NCBI GenBank assembly: GCA_027574665.1
Contig: CM050648.1
Location: 141,918,175 to 141,982,174 of the forward strand
Reading direction: 5' to 3'
Source of the DNA: Rhynochetos jubatus
Lineage: Eukaryota; Chordata; Aves; Eurypygiformes; Rhynochetidae
DNA length: 64,000 nucleotides
Shown here: one piece after another, positions 45,018 to 59,800 of the stretch
How the letters are laid out: each line of letters begins with the position of its first letter
Position numbering within the stretch: the first letter of the stretch is position 1
Program-made: the position numbers and the translations under genes
The notes under the pieces: generated by a model
Told to the model about the DNA's origin: nothing
The model's database searches: none
The model's input: the letters and a program-made list of their open reading frames with translations, nothing else

Positions 45018-47727
45018 GTCCCTTTGTTTAGCTGCGATGGCTTCATATGTTAGAGGAATGAGGCACAAAATGCAACCTTTTGCTGAAAGTGTCCAACTCC
45101 CCTGTTGTTGCATTGCTCTGGCAAATTCACCAGATTCCACCCCCAGCAGCCCCCTTGAGAGGGCAATTCCTCTTCACCCCCCCTGGCTCCCTACCAAGCC
45201 TGTGAAGGGCAGGGATGAGGACCATGGTCAAAGCATAACAGATCGTGGGACTCCCTTTCCAAGGTCACCATCTAAACACCCCCTCAGCAGCAGGCCTTCT
45301 TCATCCTCCCTAGCCAGGCTGTACCATGATATTCCTCCAGCAAGCCTGGGATTTGTGCAGAAATTGGGCACGGTGGATGGGAGGAGGATGACCATGCTGT
45401 GGTCTTGCTCTGACATGAGGAATCTGTAGTTTGCACCACAGACCACCCAGATCCCAGGGTTGAGCCCTTCCCGTCCATTGGATGTTACCTAAAGGGTCTG
45501 GGCAGCAGGCACTGCACATGAAGCCTTCTCCAACAGCAGGCAGCAGAGAGAGCTCAGTTGGGCTTGGCTGCAGCTCTCAGGAGCTATTTGTAACACACTT
45601 GGCATGTTTAGAATGATGCCCTCGGCTCGCCTGCCTTCAAAAACCTCTCGTTCCGCATACAAGTGATGCTGTGAAATCACGCCAGCTCTGAATGCTTGAT
45701 GATGGCAACATGGTTCCCACAGTCACAGCCCAAGCGTTGCTCCTACTTCAGGAGAAGCTCTTGACGTGTTTATCTCTTGGTCCTGAGACAGCTATCAACA
45801 TGGCTCTGCTCTGTGGCTACATGATTAGATAAATTACTGTTTTGTGGAAACTACACCTGGCACGCACTTCTAGCTCAGTATCTGGAGGAAAAGTAAGGCT
45901 TTATTTAAGTTATCTGCTGTGAGGAGATAAAGTGCTCCATGGACTTCTTGCTTAGATCTGAAAACTTTTCCACCACCTGTAGTTTATGACCATTGCGTTG
46001 TGGTTGAAGATGTCCTAGAGCCCAGATAGAAACTGGAACTCTCCTTTGGTGGATGCTGCAGAGGAGACAGGCTCTGCCATGCAGTCCCAACATAACCAAA
46101 TAAGCAAGAAAGTCATCAGGAGAAAGGCAGGATTCTACAGGCTGGGTCATGAGGCAGAGCTTGACTACTGCAGAGGTCCTTAGCACATGTTGACCAAAAT
46201 CAGTGGGAATAAGGAACCTCAGTATTTGAGAGGAAATTTAGTCTAAGGGACCCACCGAAGGTCACACAGGGAATCCAGGGTACACTTATGGACTGAAAGA
46301 AAACACCAAATTGTTGGTCAGTGCCTGGAAAACAAGGAAATTTTCTGACCATGTTCTTTCTTGTGCTTTTAAAACAAATGGACAGTTGCCAAAGAAAGAC
46401 AGGCAGAGGGGTTGATCTGGTGTAACTCAACTCCAGCCAGTTTTTCTCTGAGAATGTACCCTTTAGGACCTTTAGGCTTCCTCCTTTCTCTTATCTCTGT
46501 GGGTATCTTGGCAGCCAAAAGCCTGACTAAGTGCTTCCAAGCTGTCGTTTCTAGAAATATCGGTGCTTATTTTTGCCTTGAGTTGCTTTTGTCAGCAACA
46601 GGTGCTGTTGGAGAGTTTTACAAGGACTTGGGTGGGAGAGATGTCAATGGGACAGAAGGCAAGGAGACTCCTGGGACATCTGAAGGGCCTCTGGGTTGAG
46701 AGAGGAGTTTTTGAAACAAGAGCAGATAAAACTTTCTCCTTAGGGAAAGAGCGTGAGCAGGCAGGAGACACACTGCCACAAGAGACTGTGGCTAACAACA
46801 GTTGATAAAGGTGATTCCTTCCATTGAAACCTGGTTTATTTTGCTGAAACCCAGTCAGCAGGAAACATCACTTTGGATCTGAGTTTCTCATTCTCCTGTA
46901 CAGCTCCAGGTGAGCCTGTCATGGTGCCACTAGGCTAGTCGAGATGAATGTTTTTCATGCTCATGGATACATCGGGTCCACCTTTAAGATGGAGATAGCT
47001 TTTGCAAGAACTAGGAGAAATCAAGATTTAGCATGTGAGATAAAGGTGGAAGCTGCTTTAATTATAGATTCAGGGCACATTGCATTAAGGATTACTCAAT
47101 CATGAGATGACCACTCAGTCCCCATATAACCTCATTAAAGACTGATGGGCTTGTCTTTTAAACATTTGCTCTTCACTGTGCCAGACCTTAAATGGTTCTC
47201 TTCTGGTAATGCAGCTGTACCTATTCAGCAGTCCTAGCTTTTTTTAGGTTATTGAAGATGTATTTAAAAAAACCCGAATCTGCAGTGCTTCTAAGCTGGA
47301 ATCTTAAATGCTGACTACTTAACCTCTCAGAGGACCTGTGGAGCAGTTGCTGGACTTCTAAAGGTTAAATTCTGCAACCAAATTCCATCAAGTTTTTAGC
47401 AACATCGTCCGAGTCTGGCTGGCTCAGTTACCAGTCCGATGAGTGCTGCATTGGCAGCCCTGCATGGTCAAAGGTTTGGATCATGCCTCACGTCTGCGTT
47501 TCAGATTGCACTTGATTTCACTGGATCTCCTAAGATCTACAGAATCTTTCTTGGTGGTTGTGAAAGGACCACAAGGCATGTGAACCCACCAGGATGCCAG
47601 CAAAAACTTCAAGGGGCTGGAGGAAGTGTTGGAGACCCAGCACCAAACAATACCTGAGTGTTTCTGGCAAACTCTCACTCATCTTGAAATGAGCTTAGAC
47701 TGTTAGAGGAGGAAAGAAGGTGTATGC
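45018..47727. other. No gene seen
   Basis: About 2.7 kb. A possible further MIR-like snippet (GAAGGTCACACAGGGAATCCAGG near 46256-46280) is too short to call. Open frames are short and without family. Confidence 0.5.
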
Positions 47728-47865
47728 ACCTAAGACACTGCATCTGGAGTCAATGCCACCTTTTCCGTAGATTACTCCTGCGACTTTAGACAAGTAACTT
47801 ATCTTTCCCTTGGCTCATTCTCATATAAAATAAGAATAACAAAACTTGCCTATGATTTGCCTCCA
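47728..47865 (+). mobile_element. MIR-like SINE fragment
   Basis: GCATCTGGAGTCAATGCC, then ACTTTAGACAAGTAACTTATCTTTCCCTTGGCTCATTCTCATATAAAATAAGAATAA, follows MIR order (TCTGGAGTCAGACTGCC, TGTGACCTTGGGCAAGTTACTTAACCTCTCTGTGCC, TCATCTGTAAAATGGGGATAA). About 140 bases. Confidence 0.7.
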
Positions 47866-50800
47866 TTCAAAGCTGAAGTAAGTTAAGAACTTCTCACTGG
47901 AGTTAATGGATTGGCAAGGATGTAAAAACAAGTGAAATAAACTGATCAGTTACAAATCTGCTTAGAATTAAGGTGTTCCTGGCTGTGTTTACACCTCACT
48001 GCATGATGTCTATATAATACTTGGCACAGTATGTCATGGTCTCAGCTGGAGGCATTAGATGATTTCTATCTTATAATTAATAAAGATGACCAAGTTCACT
48101 GTTATCTAAATATGACATGAAAACTAGTAACAGCAGAGTATGTTTCATCTGATAGTCTCAAAACACTCTCAGAACAATACTCTGATTTCTACTTTAAAAT
48201 TCTGTTCTTTTCACTGGTGCCATGGAAAGAAAACAGCCCTTCCCATCCCCCCCTTGTCTCTCAGTCTAGAGAACGAAGGAGAAAAAAAACTTTTATATGT
48301 CTTTGCATTCCTGCCAAAGTGTTTATCAAAGTCTTTAACATTTACAGCATTTTGAAGTGAATCACCAGCCTACATCTCATCTGAGCATCTATTTTTTCCC
48401 TATAATCTGCTTTTAGAGGGGCTTTTAACTGCATCAGACATTTCTTTTCCATTAAAATGCTGTCTGGATGATTGGAAAATAGAATAGCCAGGCCTCATTG
48501 CTTAGTTTCCATAGTGAATGTCTGGAGCAAAGGTCTGTGGTATTATTCAATTACTGCAATAATGGCCTTTGACCTGGTAAAAACAATCCACAAGACAGAA
48601 TTCATCTATTGGATTATTTTTAACATTAATCATATTCTATTTAGAAATCACAGTAGAACAGCTAGGGTTCGAGACAAACTGCAAACTATCTGTGTGTACT
48701 TCATTGAAGTGGCTTGAATTTTATGTACATAGTGACACAAACGATGTATTTAGGGATTTCCCTCCCTCCCATTTATATGCTTCGCTAAATGCGCTTCAGG
48801 CTGCAAAGCCTCCTCTCTCAGCTGCACATTACTGGCACTAAATGCACTGACCGGTGTGATCCGAGCACTCTGTGTAGGTATTAAATTGCAGATAAACAAA
48901 TGTTCCTGATCCTGAAACTGCAGAAGCGAGGGAAAGCAACAACACCTTGTGCTTGAGGCCGAAATTTTTGTTTCCATGGATTAAAGGAAGAGTGAATGGA
49001 TTTAAACAACTGTCTCCGCTTCACATTGCCCCATGTCCACGGGTCATAACCTTTCCCATGACGCCACTTTTTGCAGGACATGACTTGGGAAAAGAGTGAA
49101 TCCCTGCTTAGAAAGGACTTGTCCCTGGACAAACTCCAGGGAAAGATTCTGGGATCACCAACACATGCGTCATGTAGACACACTCCCCTAACGTCCCCTG
49201 AGCCGCTGACTGCTGCCGCAGCAGAGCGGCGTCACCGCTCACAGCACACAGCACTTACCGACTCACAGTCCAGGTCCTCCCAAGGAAGGAGGAGAGATAC
49301 AGGCTGCAAAGGAGGTCTGTGGGGCTGTAAATCATAACTGGGTTTTAAGTTCAAGTACCAGCTGAAAAACACTCGCTGTTCTTGCAAACTAATACAGGGT
49401 CAGATGCCCTTGCTGAAATTTCTGGAGGTTTTTGTTGGCATGACGCTGCACCCATAGCAAGGATGCCTTAAGGACCCTGGAAAAGCAAATAAACATCTGA
49501 AAAAGGAATTCACACAGCGGTAATGCTGGCAACATGCAGCTTCCCACCCAGTCGTTTCAGAAACTACAAATCACATCTGCTTGGAAACCTGGTGACTGTA
49601 AAGAAGATGCACACCTGACCAGGAGCATGGTGGCCTGCTTTAAACACCTGCATCCTACTGTGGGAAGAAGTGCATTTATGTTGTGGCACCAAAGGCAGTG
49701 GTACCATGGGCATCAAACCCCCACGACAGGCCCCCACAGGGGAGACCAGAACCCAGTGCTCACAGGCAGTGGATGCCCGACTGACCTGCTTGGTACCTGT
49801 TGCTGGTGGTAAAACTGTGCGGCAGCATGTCGACCACTGCACAGACAGTGGTCCAGCTGGGCTTATTGAGATGAAGAGAGGGGAGCATCCTTCCCTCTGG
49901 TGAGACTTCCCTCATTGCCAGAACTCTGCATGTGGATGTTTCTTTTGTGTTGCCTCCTGCCAACATCCTCATTGCTGGCGAAAACCTCCCCATCAGGAGT
50001 GTATTTGAGAGAGGCATGTTTACGCTCAGACACACAGGAAAATGAAACTTTCACTGTTATAGAGGGACAGAGGGCTGCCCTGTAGCTCCCGAAATACTAG
50101 GTGAGACAAATCCTGCAAATTGCCTGCTACAGAGCAATTGTTACGCTGCAGTGTTGTGACTGTGTGGCTGTGCCCTTACACCATGGCCAAGTACAGTCCA
50201 AAGGGATTTAGATCCTCAGTCTGTCCTGGCTCTGCCCCAGGGCTGGATGACTTTCAGCCCTTTCAGCCCTTATTTTTGATGATAACTGTGATAAAATTTG
50301 AGAGAATGAAGAAAAAATATAACTTTTTCTTTCCCCTGAACGAACATGAGTGATTTGTTAACGGAGGCATACCCAATAAATTATGAGTGCTCACTCCGAC
50401 AGCAGGATATATGGCACCCTGCAACAGGTCAGTTACCAATGGCACAGCTGAAGAATCTGTTTTACACTGGGTGAAATCAGAAATAATTCAGTCAGAGCAG
50501 GTGACATGGCTTTGCTGAGGGGAAAATCAGAGGCTAGAAACATGTTGCTACCTGGAGGGAGATGCTGAATGCAAAGGGGTTCCTAAAAGCCCAGTTTTTC
50601 TCTGAGAGCCCTCCAGGTCCCTCCCAGCTCACTGGCATCTTCATTGCTACCCCCTGCTTGGCAGGAATGTGTGTTTGTGCGTGCACATGTGTTTCCGTGT
50701 GTGTGACCAAAATGCACGTAACAGCCTCCGATGGCGTTGCCCTGGTTTATCAGTTAGCCTGGCCACTGATAAGGCTCGGTGCTGGTGGTGCTTGGCAGCA

Positions 50801-53800
50801 TCCCTCCAGCCAGTGGAGCACTGCAGAGAGGACTTTCCTGCACCAAGATTTTGTAGCATGGGTGCCACTGACACAGGAAAGCGATTACAGCAAGCAGGGA
50901 GCGAACAGGGACCCACCACACAGATGGCCATCCCTGCAAGGAGTACCACGGTTATATCTGCTGCCCCGAGAGCTCACAATGCATGGGAGGTGTGTGCTGG
51001 TCTCCAGGAGGCAGTGGGGGAAGATTCACATAATCTGAGAGGATACATACACAGAGCACAGCCTTGACAAAGGTGTTTGTGCTTTACCCTTTCAAAATGT
51101 AATGGGATGGAAAAAGCAAAGCAAATAAACAGAAAGCCCACTGCAGAGACATGCAGACACAATCTCCAGGGCAGAAAGGGTGACAACAAGCCTACAACAT
51201 CATGTCCCTGCATGAGGAAATGCCCCAAAGGCTTACACGGAGCAAGGAGTGAGAAAATCATCAATGCACAGCACCAGCGATGGCTGATACAAATGGAGTC
51301 CTGCCACATCCCAGGCTGAACCTCACTGGGATGAGCCCCTTGCTTAGCTGGGGATGGTCTTCAAAAACCTGCCCCTGTACAAGGGTTGTGTTGGTCACTG
51401 CAAACTGTGCCCCAACTCATGGGGTGCTGGCAACACCCACAAATGAGTTCTGCCAGCTCCCACAAAAACCAGTGGGTCCCAGGGCAGCAGCCTCATGCTG
51501 CTCCTCCACCTCCAGGCTGCTTTCAAAACCCAGCACTGAAAATGAGACTTCTTCCCTGAGTTTGACATGTAAAAACTCTTTCTCTTGGGACTGGGAATTT
51601 CCAGTGCCATGCCTTGGAGCAGTGACTTTGCAGCTCCTCTGCCCAGTTCCCACACTGGGCCATCCAGCTGTTGGAAGTGGTATGCAGGCAGCTGGAAAGA
51701 AATCAGAGGCTTCAAGATGGGAGATGTACAGTCAGATCAGAAAAAAGCCAAGCAAGCATGCACTAGCACAGGTTCCTGTAAAAGTGTGAGAGCCAACACA
51801 TCTCACTGTGTAAGCGCTGCTTTTGATAGGGCTCTAATTGGTAATTTTTATTCAGTGTTGACTCTCTTTTATCAAGTCCTTGTCTGCATGAGGTTCTTGT
51901 AGGCACTGTAAAATGAGATTCATATTACCACATTTCTGCTCCTTCAGGCATTTTCACTTTGTTTTTCCCCTCTGCAGATGAAAAGCAGCACAGTAATAAG
52001 CAGCATTTCTGTAGAATATAGTGCCTCCAGACACAAACTGCATCACAATTACTTCCCCCTATGGGGAAAATAAGGCAGCTGAAGACGTAATGATAACACC
52101 TTATCTTCGTTAGGCTGCTTTGATCCTGGAGGATTTCACAGAGTTCCAGAAGAACTGTTCATGAAGCAATAAATCATGTGAACTGGGCCCAGCATTTCCA
52201 GGATTATTTTTTTCGAAATGCAAACAACCAACATACATGGACAAAGCCTGAGAGGTTCCGACTGCCACGTGTCCCATGACAGCTTTGCATAAAAAGGGTG
52301 AGAGAGTATGAAAAGTACCCATGGATTACCATACACCCAAACATTCTGGATTTTCCTTAAAAACTGGGTCCCTTACTTGCATTTCATGGCAATGTACTGT
52401 TGACTAGGAAGAGATGAGCAGGTAGAGAGTGTGGCCATTACATGGGTGCAGTTGTGATTGAAGCAGACTAAGCTGTGATCACAGCCCAGACATCTGGAAT
52501 AAAACCATTCTGTTTCCTCTGTGGCTGCAAGTGACTGGAGTTATGCCCATCTAACTGTGGGTAGACCATGGGTGCCCATCTCTGCTCCAAGAAAACCCTT
52601 ATCTCAAGTATCCTATAGGCTGGAGGTTAAGGAATTATTGGGCTACAGAGATGTTTGCCTTCTGTCATGTGGAGAAGTGCCTTGGGTAGGTGTCTTCTGT
52701 ATCTACAAATACAAGCTCTCTCAGAGCAACTGAAACTCCATTCCTCTAACTTCTTGTTTTCAGGGTATGGGCAGTCCCCCACAAACCCACGAAGAGATGT
52801 ATGTGACAGCGGGGAATGGCATAGTCAAGACCCAAATGTCAGTGACATTACACTTTTGATTCTAAGAATCCATTTCCTTCATTAGCCCATCTTAAAGACA
52901 GGTGATGGGTGCTTTGCAGTCAAATAACACAAGCTTAGTGCCTGGGATACTCCCCTGGTAGTAGTTTTAGCTGTAGTAATTCAAAAAAATACCTTAGCCT
53001 AACTACCCACCCAAGACACTGACCACAGCTAGCATTTTTTAGCGTGAGCTGTAAAGCATGGTAGGGTGTTTTAAGGAAAAGTGAGGGGTCTGGATCTCCT
53101 GATGTAATAAAATAAATACAGAAAGCCCATACGTGAACAATACACTTCACACCCAATAGGAGCTTCTGACAACCAATTGACGGAACAATAGGATAGGCTA
53201 GCAGAGATGCAGATGCTGCATACCAATTCTGCCTCGCAGAGCCCCCAGTCCAGAGCGCTTCCTTCGCTCTCACACAGTGTTGATGGAAAATTTTACTTCC
53301 AGTGCCTAGCTCTCAGCCAGATTTCTTTTCAGCTTGGTTTTAAACAGCCTCACTAGACGATTCCTTAGGTGGCTTCAGTTGCTGAAGCTTGGCTTCCTGA
53401 GCTGTCCAGCTCAGGGATGGAAACTAAGTGAAGAGAAAAAAACCCCCAGAATTAAGGCAGGATGGTTTTGCTTATCAGCTGCAAGAAGATGGTTTCGCAG
53501 GCCTGACTAGGAAAGTCTTCCTAAAATCTGCTTTCATAAGCTCTCCAATCTGCCCTCCGCTAGCTGGCTCACAATACACTGCTGGCTCGGTAATGAGCTG
53601 TTATAAGTGAGACTCCTGTAAATCAGATGACTCTCTAGTCATTTGATGCTTATATTTGGCATGCTGAGTCATAATGACAGGGGTTACATCATGCCAAGTT
53701 AACCATGCAGAACGAATTACAGACGGAACAGCCAGCACCTGGGGGCACACTGGGAAGGCACGTTTGTGCTGCACGGGAGGCCCTGAGGTGCAGGAGCTGA

Positions 53801-56800
53801 GCATCCATGGTCCTGCCCTTATCCCAGCGATGCCTCACCCTCGCTGGGGTTTCATCCCTCACCCTTGCTCCTGGCACAAGTCTTCTTCCTCTGGTAGGAA
53901 CATCTCCTGCGAACACTATCTTCGACACGCTGCTACGAAGTCCCAGATACCGACTGGTCACACACCCAGGTTCAGAGCAAGGTCGGACAGGGCGTCCCAG
54001 CACAAACTTACACCGAGTTTTTCTTTAAAACAAAAAAATCCCAGTGAAGTTATTTTCCCATGCAATGTTCCCTCTTCACAGCCTGTCCCTGGCCCTGCCT
54101 GTTGGCTGTACACCTCCCTCCTTGAACTATGGCTTCATCCTTGCGGTCCCTCCTTTCTTCACCTTCTTGCTCCCTGAGTCATCCCCAGCCCTGTGACCTC
54201 GGTCTCCTTGTCTTCAAGCCCATGTGCTGACTCTTACTCTGTGATAAATGCTAGGTAACCTTTAGACTTCATAAAGATAAAAACATTCATTTAAGGGCTT
54301 AATGCAGTAAAGAAGCCGCAGCACCCTCTCTCAGCAACCCTTTTGGATAATTAAATACTGCCCTGTGCGGCAGTTGGATGTACCCCCTTCTCCCATCGAG
54401 CTGTGGGATCTCTTTGTGCCTTTGGCTGCTCAGAGTTCACAACAGAACCAGGCAGGCAAGCAGAGTGTAAAGAAGCTATACGATCACCTCCATTTTCCAT
54501 AGGGGTGGGGCAGGTTAGAAAAAAGATGATTTCACTCCATTTGTCTTACAGTAGTCTTGCATCGTAAAATAACTCAAAAGCCTGAAAGCCAGGACAAAGA
54601 TCCTATAACCTCACCAGAATGCGGTGTTGTGATAATGTTATTATGATACTCCCCAGTGAAGTATCTCGCAAGTTGCCTCTGACAGAACACTCTCAACTTT
54701 CAGTTTTTCCTTCTGATTGCAGAAGGCAAAGAAACCTCAGTGCATCTGCAGCAGGGGAAAAATGATGACTTTGATGGTTTAGCAGTCAAACCACTCACCT
54801 AAAAGAAGGGGCACTCTGCTCCAGCAAACCATTTCCTTATTTTATCTGCTAAATATTTAATGCAAAATGCACAACAAGGTTTGGCAGCCACCTGCACGCC
54901 CTGACCACTAAGTCACAGTCGTATTTGCAGCGGTGCCTTCTCCAGCTGATCAGAATCCAACTTTCCTCCTGCACAGCAGACCACTTTTCAGGAAGCATGA
55001 TGTGAATTCCACCTCACTGGTTAGCAAGCATGAATTTGAATCCCTTCACTCACCAACCTGACTCCTCCACCTCTTGGAGCAAAGCTCCACCTCCTGTGTA
55101 ATCACTGAAAAGGAGGGATGGGGATTCATTTGGAAAGAAAAGCAGCAGCTCTGGAGAGGTCTGTGAAAGGTGGTGTGTCTATACCTGCCTTCAGGAGAAG
55201 GTTCTGGCTGGTGAATCCCAGCAGGGTGTCGGTGTCCCCTGCAATCCTTGAAAGGATGCTGATCCCATAGAGGGACAAGTTTTCAGATATACCCTGTGCT
55301 GGATGGTAATGTCCCTGTGGCAATATCAGTCACTGTCGATTCGTGTGATAAACCAATGCATTTAATGGGCCACTGCAGGTGGAAACTGGGAGAAGGCGGA
55401 GGCCAGGTGGCCAGCAGACCCTCGCTGGCTGCTGGAGAGGGCTCTGTTCACAGTGAGAGGGTCTCTGCTTGAACGTTCAGAATCTCTGCGAGGCACAATG
55501 CTGTGCTGAGATGCCCTCACCTTCCAGAGAGTAGGAGGGGGTTACTTCTTAGGGAGTCCCTTTACCTCCAATGATACTGGAGTTATCTTCCCTCTCACCA
55601 ACTCCAGCCATATACATATTTCAGTTATGCAACCATTTCTGTGTTTGGGATTGTCTTTTTGTTCACAAGCAGAGTACTTTTCTAGGGAAATTGGTATGGC
55701 AGCATTACTTGTTTAATTTTTGTCCCTGTTCTCTGGAAAACAGCATAGCCTGCCCAGCAGTGTCAGGCCAACAGAGGAGGAGAAAAGCCATCTCTGCGAG
55801 CCCTCCCAGCTGGCCTGTGGCCAGAGATGGTGCTGTGTGCGGCAACCGCTCCTGCCACCAGCGCTGCGGGAACTGGGCTCAACCTTTCACGGCTGGCAAT
55901 GAGCAGTGGCTGGAGCTGATGGCGTGTCCGTGTGCACTGGCAGCACAGCCGTCCCTCCACGTGTGCCTGGATGAAGCCATAAATCCCTTCCGGCAGCAGC
56001 TGAGCCACTCTCACGCTTTCCTTTCAAGAGGTACGGCACTTATGAAATAAATAAATAACAGCAGCCCTGCTGAAAAGCTCCTGCTGAAACCCCAGCAAGC
56101 AACAGGATCACGTTTTCTGTGCCTCTTCCTCCTCTGAGCTTGCTCTCCCTCCTCTGTGAGCAATGAGGGGCAAAAATCCCACAGTCATGGCCAGTTCCCA
56201 TCCTGGAGGGAGAGGAAATGGCTGGGCTTGTAGGGGCACAGCTCCCACTGCCAGGGAGAGGTGCGAGAGCCCAGGAAGGGCTGCCAGCAACCTCCTTCAG
56301 GGCTTCAGGCTTTGGACCATGCTTCTAAGCAGGAAGAAAAATTCTCTCCACTCATTCTGGGAGAGCCCCCAGGGTGGGAAGGGTTTTGCAAGCACATAAG
56401 ATGCGGCAGCCCCACCCAGAGAGATCAGCAGACACTGGCCCCAGTGCCGGCCTGAGTTTGGTCTGCAGCATGAGCGAGTGGAAAGGTGAAACCCCTTGCA
56501 CACGGGGAGCAGCCGCAGACCAGACCCTGGCCTTCGAGAAGCTGAGCATACACCGTGACCTGAATAGCCGATCCCACGAGTCGGCTCTCCCTGCTGCGAT
56601 AGTGCAACAGCAAACAGCTCAGTTCGATGCTACGGAGCTTGGAGGAGCAAAACCATCCTGCGACACTTCTCTGTAGCTGGGTCTAGTAACAATCCCAGGC
56701 ACTGTCCCTCCTCTCTCCCCAAGGAGAGCTACTGTGCAATACGAAAGTGCTCGGGTTTTTGGAGAAGAACACCCTGCGCAACTCGATCTCCTGAGGATAA

Positions 56801-59800
56801 GTAATTATAACGTTGTCTGCTGTGCCTGTGGGGACCAGCAATGCATTTCTTGGCAGTGCTCACATGTTGTTCAGGGCAGATTTCCTTCAAAGATTCAGGC
56901 CCTGGCTGTCAGCCACAAGTCGGATGGAGACAAATATGCCCGCTCAGGAAATGATAAAGGAACTGAGTGAATGCTTTTGTTTATGAAGCAGCATCATTTG
57001 GGAGCCGTGAGACCCGCTTCCAGAGGCAAAGGCAAAGTATGGAAATCACAAGCAGCTCCTAAGCCCATGCTACATGTTGCGTCTCACTGGGTGAGCAACA
57101 TGCACAAGCCAACTGCTGCCACAGTGCTAGAAGCATCCCAGAGCTGCAATGGGGCAAAGCAGTCACTGCCTCTCCCAGCCCTGCTGGAGGGTCACATCCC
57201 AGGACACAGCCTGGAGACCAGTGTGGTTTTGGTATCAGCACCATGAGCCACCCCCATGGAGTCACTAAGGGATGCCACCACCGTGATGGGGTGTGTGTGT
57301 TCAGGGATCCCCAGTGGGAATCCTGACCCCAAGTCTTTATTGCTTGAGGTCCCAGTGCTGAGAGCTCTTGTCACCACAGCAGAGGAGACCTGAGCAGGAA
57401 TTCATTTTCTTCCTGATACCTTGACCATTATGCAGTTTTATCCTTCGTTAGCACTTGCCCTGGAAGCCACTGGCTTAAGCTGTAACAAAGATTTACTTGA
57501 GGTGTTGTGGGTATTTCTATAACCCTCGGTCTCCAAGGATGGCTTCTGATTAACTCAGATGTTAACTTTCACCAGCTTTTTGTTCATGAGTTCACTTTTC
57601 TTCTGGCTTACTGGGTGCTTCTTGCCACCTGATAGGCACAGGCAGAGTGTAAAGTGCACACACAGCAAAACAAACGCATCAGCCTTCCCTGCCTGCTCAC
57701 TGAGGAGTTACCACGGCTGCGTGAACTGTGTGTGCAGGGAGCCAGCACAAGAGCGTGGCAGTCAGCTAACAGTCACGGGGGCCTTAGTGAATTGTCATCT
57801 TCTGAGTGTTCCCTTTGGGAATCCCACTGATGGGGAAAGGAGATGGCCAGAAGGACAGTGATCCACTTGTTACAAACTCATCTCTGTAAAGATTTTTCTT
57901 TGCAAAGCCAACCTTGGGAAATCAGGGGAATGATATTGGCATGGATGAAACTAAGAGAGAGCAGATGCAACAAAGGGTAATGGAGTGTCAGGCATTACAC
58001 AAGTGCCACATAAGTCTACAGTAGATAGAAAAGACCTATTAGCAAAGATGGACTGAGGGGATTTCAGCACTGGGGCAACACACGAAACCCTGGGGTTGAA
58101 AGGCCTCTTTCATGTGGGAGATTACTTTGCAGAGATGAGTCATGGATGAGCTTTACAAATCAGACATCCTCGAAGCCAGCAAGCTCGGGAGCAAGGCCTC
58201 TGGCAATACAGAAGGAAGAAGTACCCACCAGCCAAAGCATTTTCCCAGACACGCAAAAGCCCAGTTCAAACACATTCCCTGATGGGTTGAGGAACGTTTT
58301 CATGTAGGGCAGTGCCTTTTTTCTACTCCAGCAGTTCTCCATGGTGTAGCCAATGCTCACAAAAGGCTCTTGTACAGCAAGAGGTCACCTTCAGATGCCC
58401 TTCTCCAGGAAATGGAGGGAATTGCACTTCAGGTTCTCACCTACCGCAGGAATCCTCCAAACACCGAGCATGCAAAGGGAGACAGGCACTGCCCCAGCTG
58501 TGTTTTGTGACAAAAGGGTGGCTTGGATGTGACCTCCAGGAAGACTCCATGGTTACAAATCCAAAGTGTGAGCAGCTACCTCTGCAGCTCAGAGGTGTCT
58601 ATAGCTGGTTTTGGGTCCCTGATACTCTCCTTTCTGCAGGGTAACCAACTTAAGTGGTTGCTCCTTGCTGGCTTTGGTGAATCCCACTTGTACATGTCCA
58701 GCTCTCCTAGGCTCTGCACAGGACTCAGATCAGAGCTGGATAAGGTAAAGCCCTGAAATAACCCTGCAGCACTGAAGTCCTCTCACATCTATATCCATCC
58801 AGGTAATGCATGTCCCCCAGGACAATAACAGATCATTACTTTTTTGACTGGCTAACGGAGGACCACTGATCTGGCCACTGTGGAAGAAGAGGCCTTTCTG
58901 CACAGATATTTTCTCTTCAGCTGAGGAGACTGGGAAATAGACCTACAGAAGACTAGCGGGTTGTAGATAACCAGTGGGCATTTTTCCAAGCTCACAGTAC
59001 CACTTCATAGCTCAAGGAAGATAACAATGAAAAATGTGTCCTTGTCAAAGGGAAGAAATTTCTGTAATTGATTTTTCTGGGACTCAAATGGCTGAGACAG
59101 GAAGAGAAAAGTGAACAATCCTCATAATTGGACAAGTCAGAGTATGCAGGTAGTTTCTTATAAAAACGAAAGCTTTGATATAGTTGAGGTTGATATATTT
59201 CACTCAGAAACACTCAGGTTTATTTTAATGAACCTTTCAAAGTTGGGGTTATTTGTTGTTTGTGGTTTGTTTTTTTTTTAAAACACTAACTAGAAGAGTC
59301 TTCCTGGGTAAAATATTGAGATATTACACCTGATAGTCTTGAAAAAGAGGCCTGGAAGTAAATATATTTTACTAGGAATATCTGTACTTTTGCATTACTG
59401 TAATTTGATGACAGTGCAGGAGACTAAACCTGGCCTAAGTTTTTTCCATGGTTTAGAGCAGTGAATTCTCTTCTTCCCAAGCCTTGATCTCTGCCTGAAG
59501 ACTTTTCTCAAATTCTCAAATTCTGAATTTGAGAATTATACAATTCTCAAAAAATTGTTGAAGCATAGAAGGCCCAAGTTATATCAGCAGCAAAAGCCAA
59601 TGTCTTTACAAAGAATAACCAAGGAGGAGGTCATGTCTTGTCCAGTCTTCTGTCAGTTTGAGTCAAATGCTGAACTATACTGAAAAGTCCAGTATCTAAA
59701 TGGCTTTGAATGGCTGGTCGGTGGAGCTTGACCTGAGGAATGGCCAAAGTTAGGACATCAAAGCCTGACCCTACAGAGTCTCACTGGACACTGCATATTT

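Noticed and set aside
46256-46280. Possible fourth MIR-like fragment
   Set aside because: Only about 25 bases match; too short to call.
53674-54177. 167-codon plus-strand frame
   Set aside because: Low complexity, overlapping frames on the other strand, no domain.
54490-54530. Possible MIR-like snippet (CACCTCCATTTTCCATAGGGGTGGGG)
   Set aside because: The match is short and the flanks do not follow the consensus.
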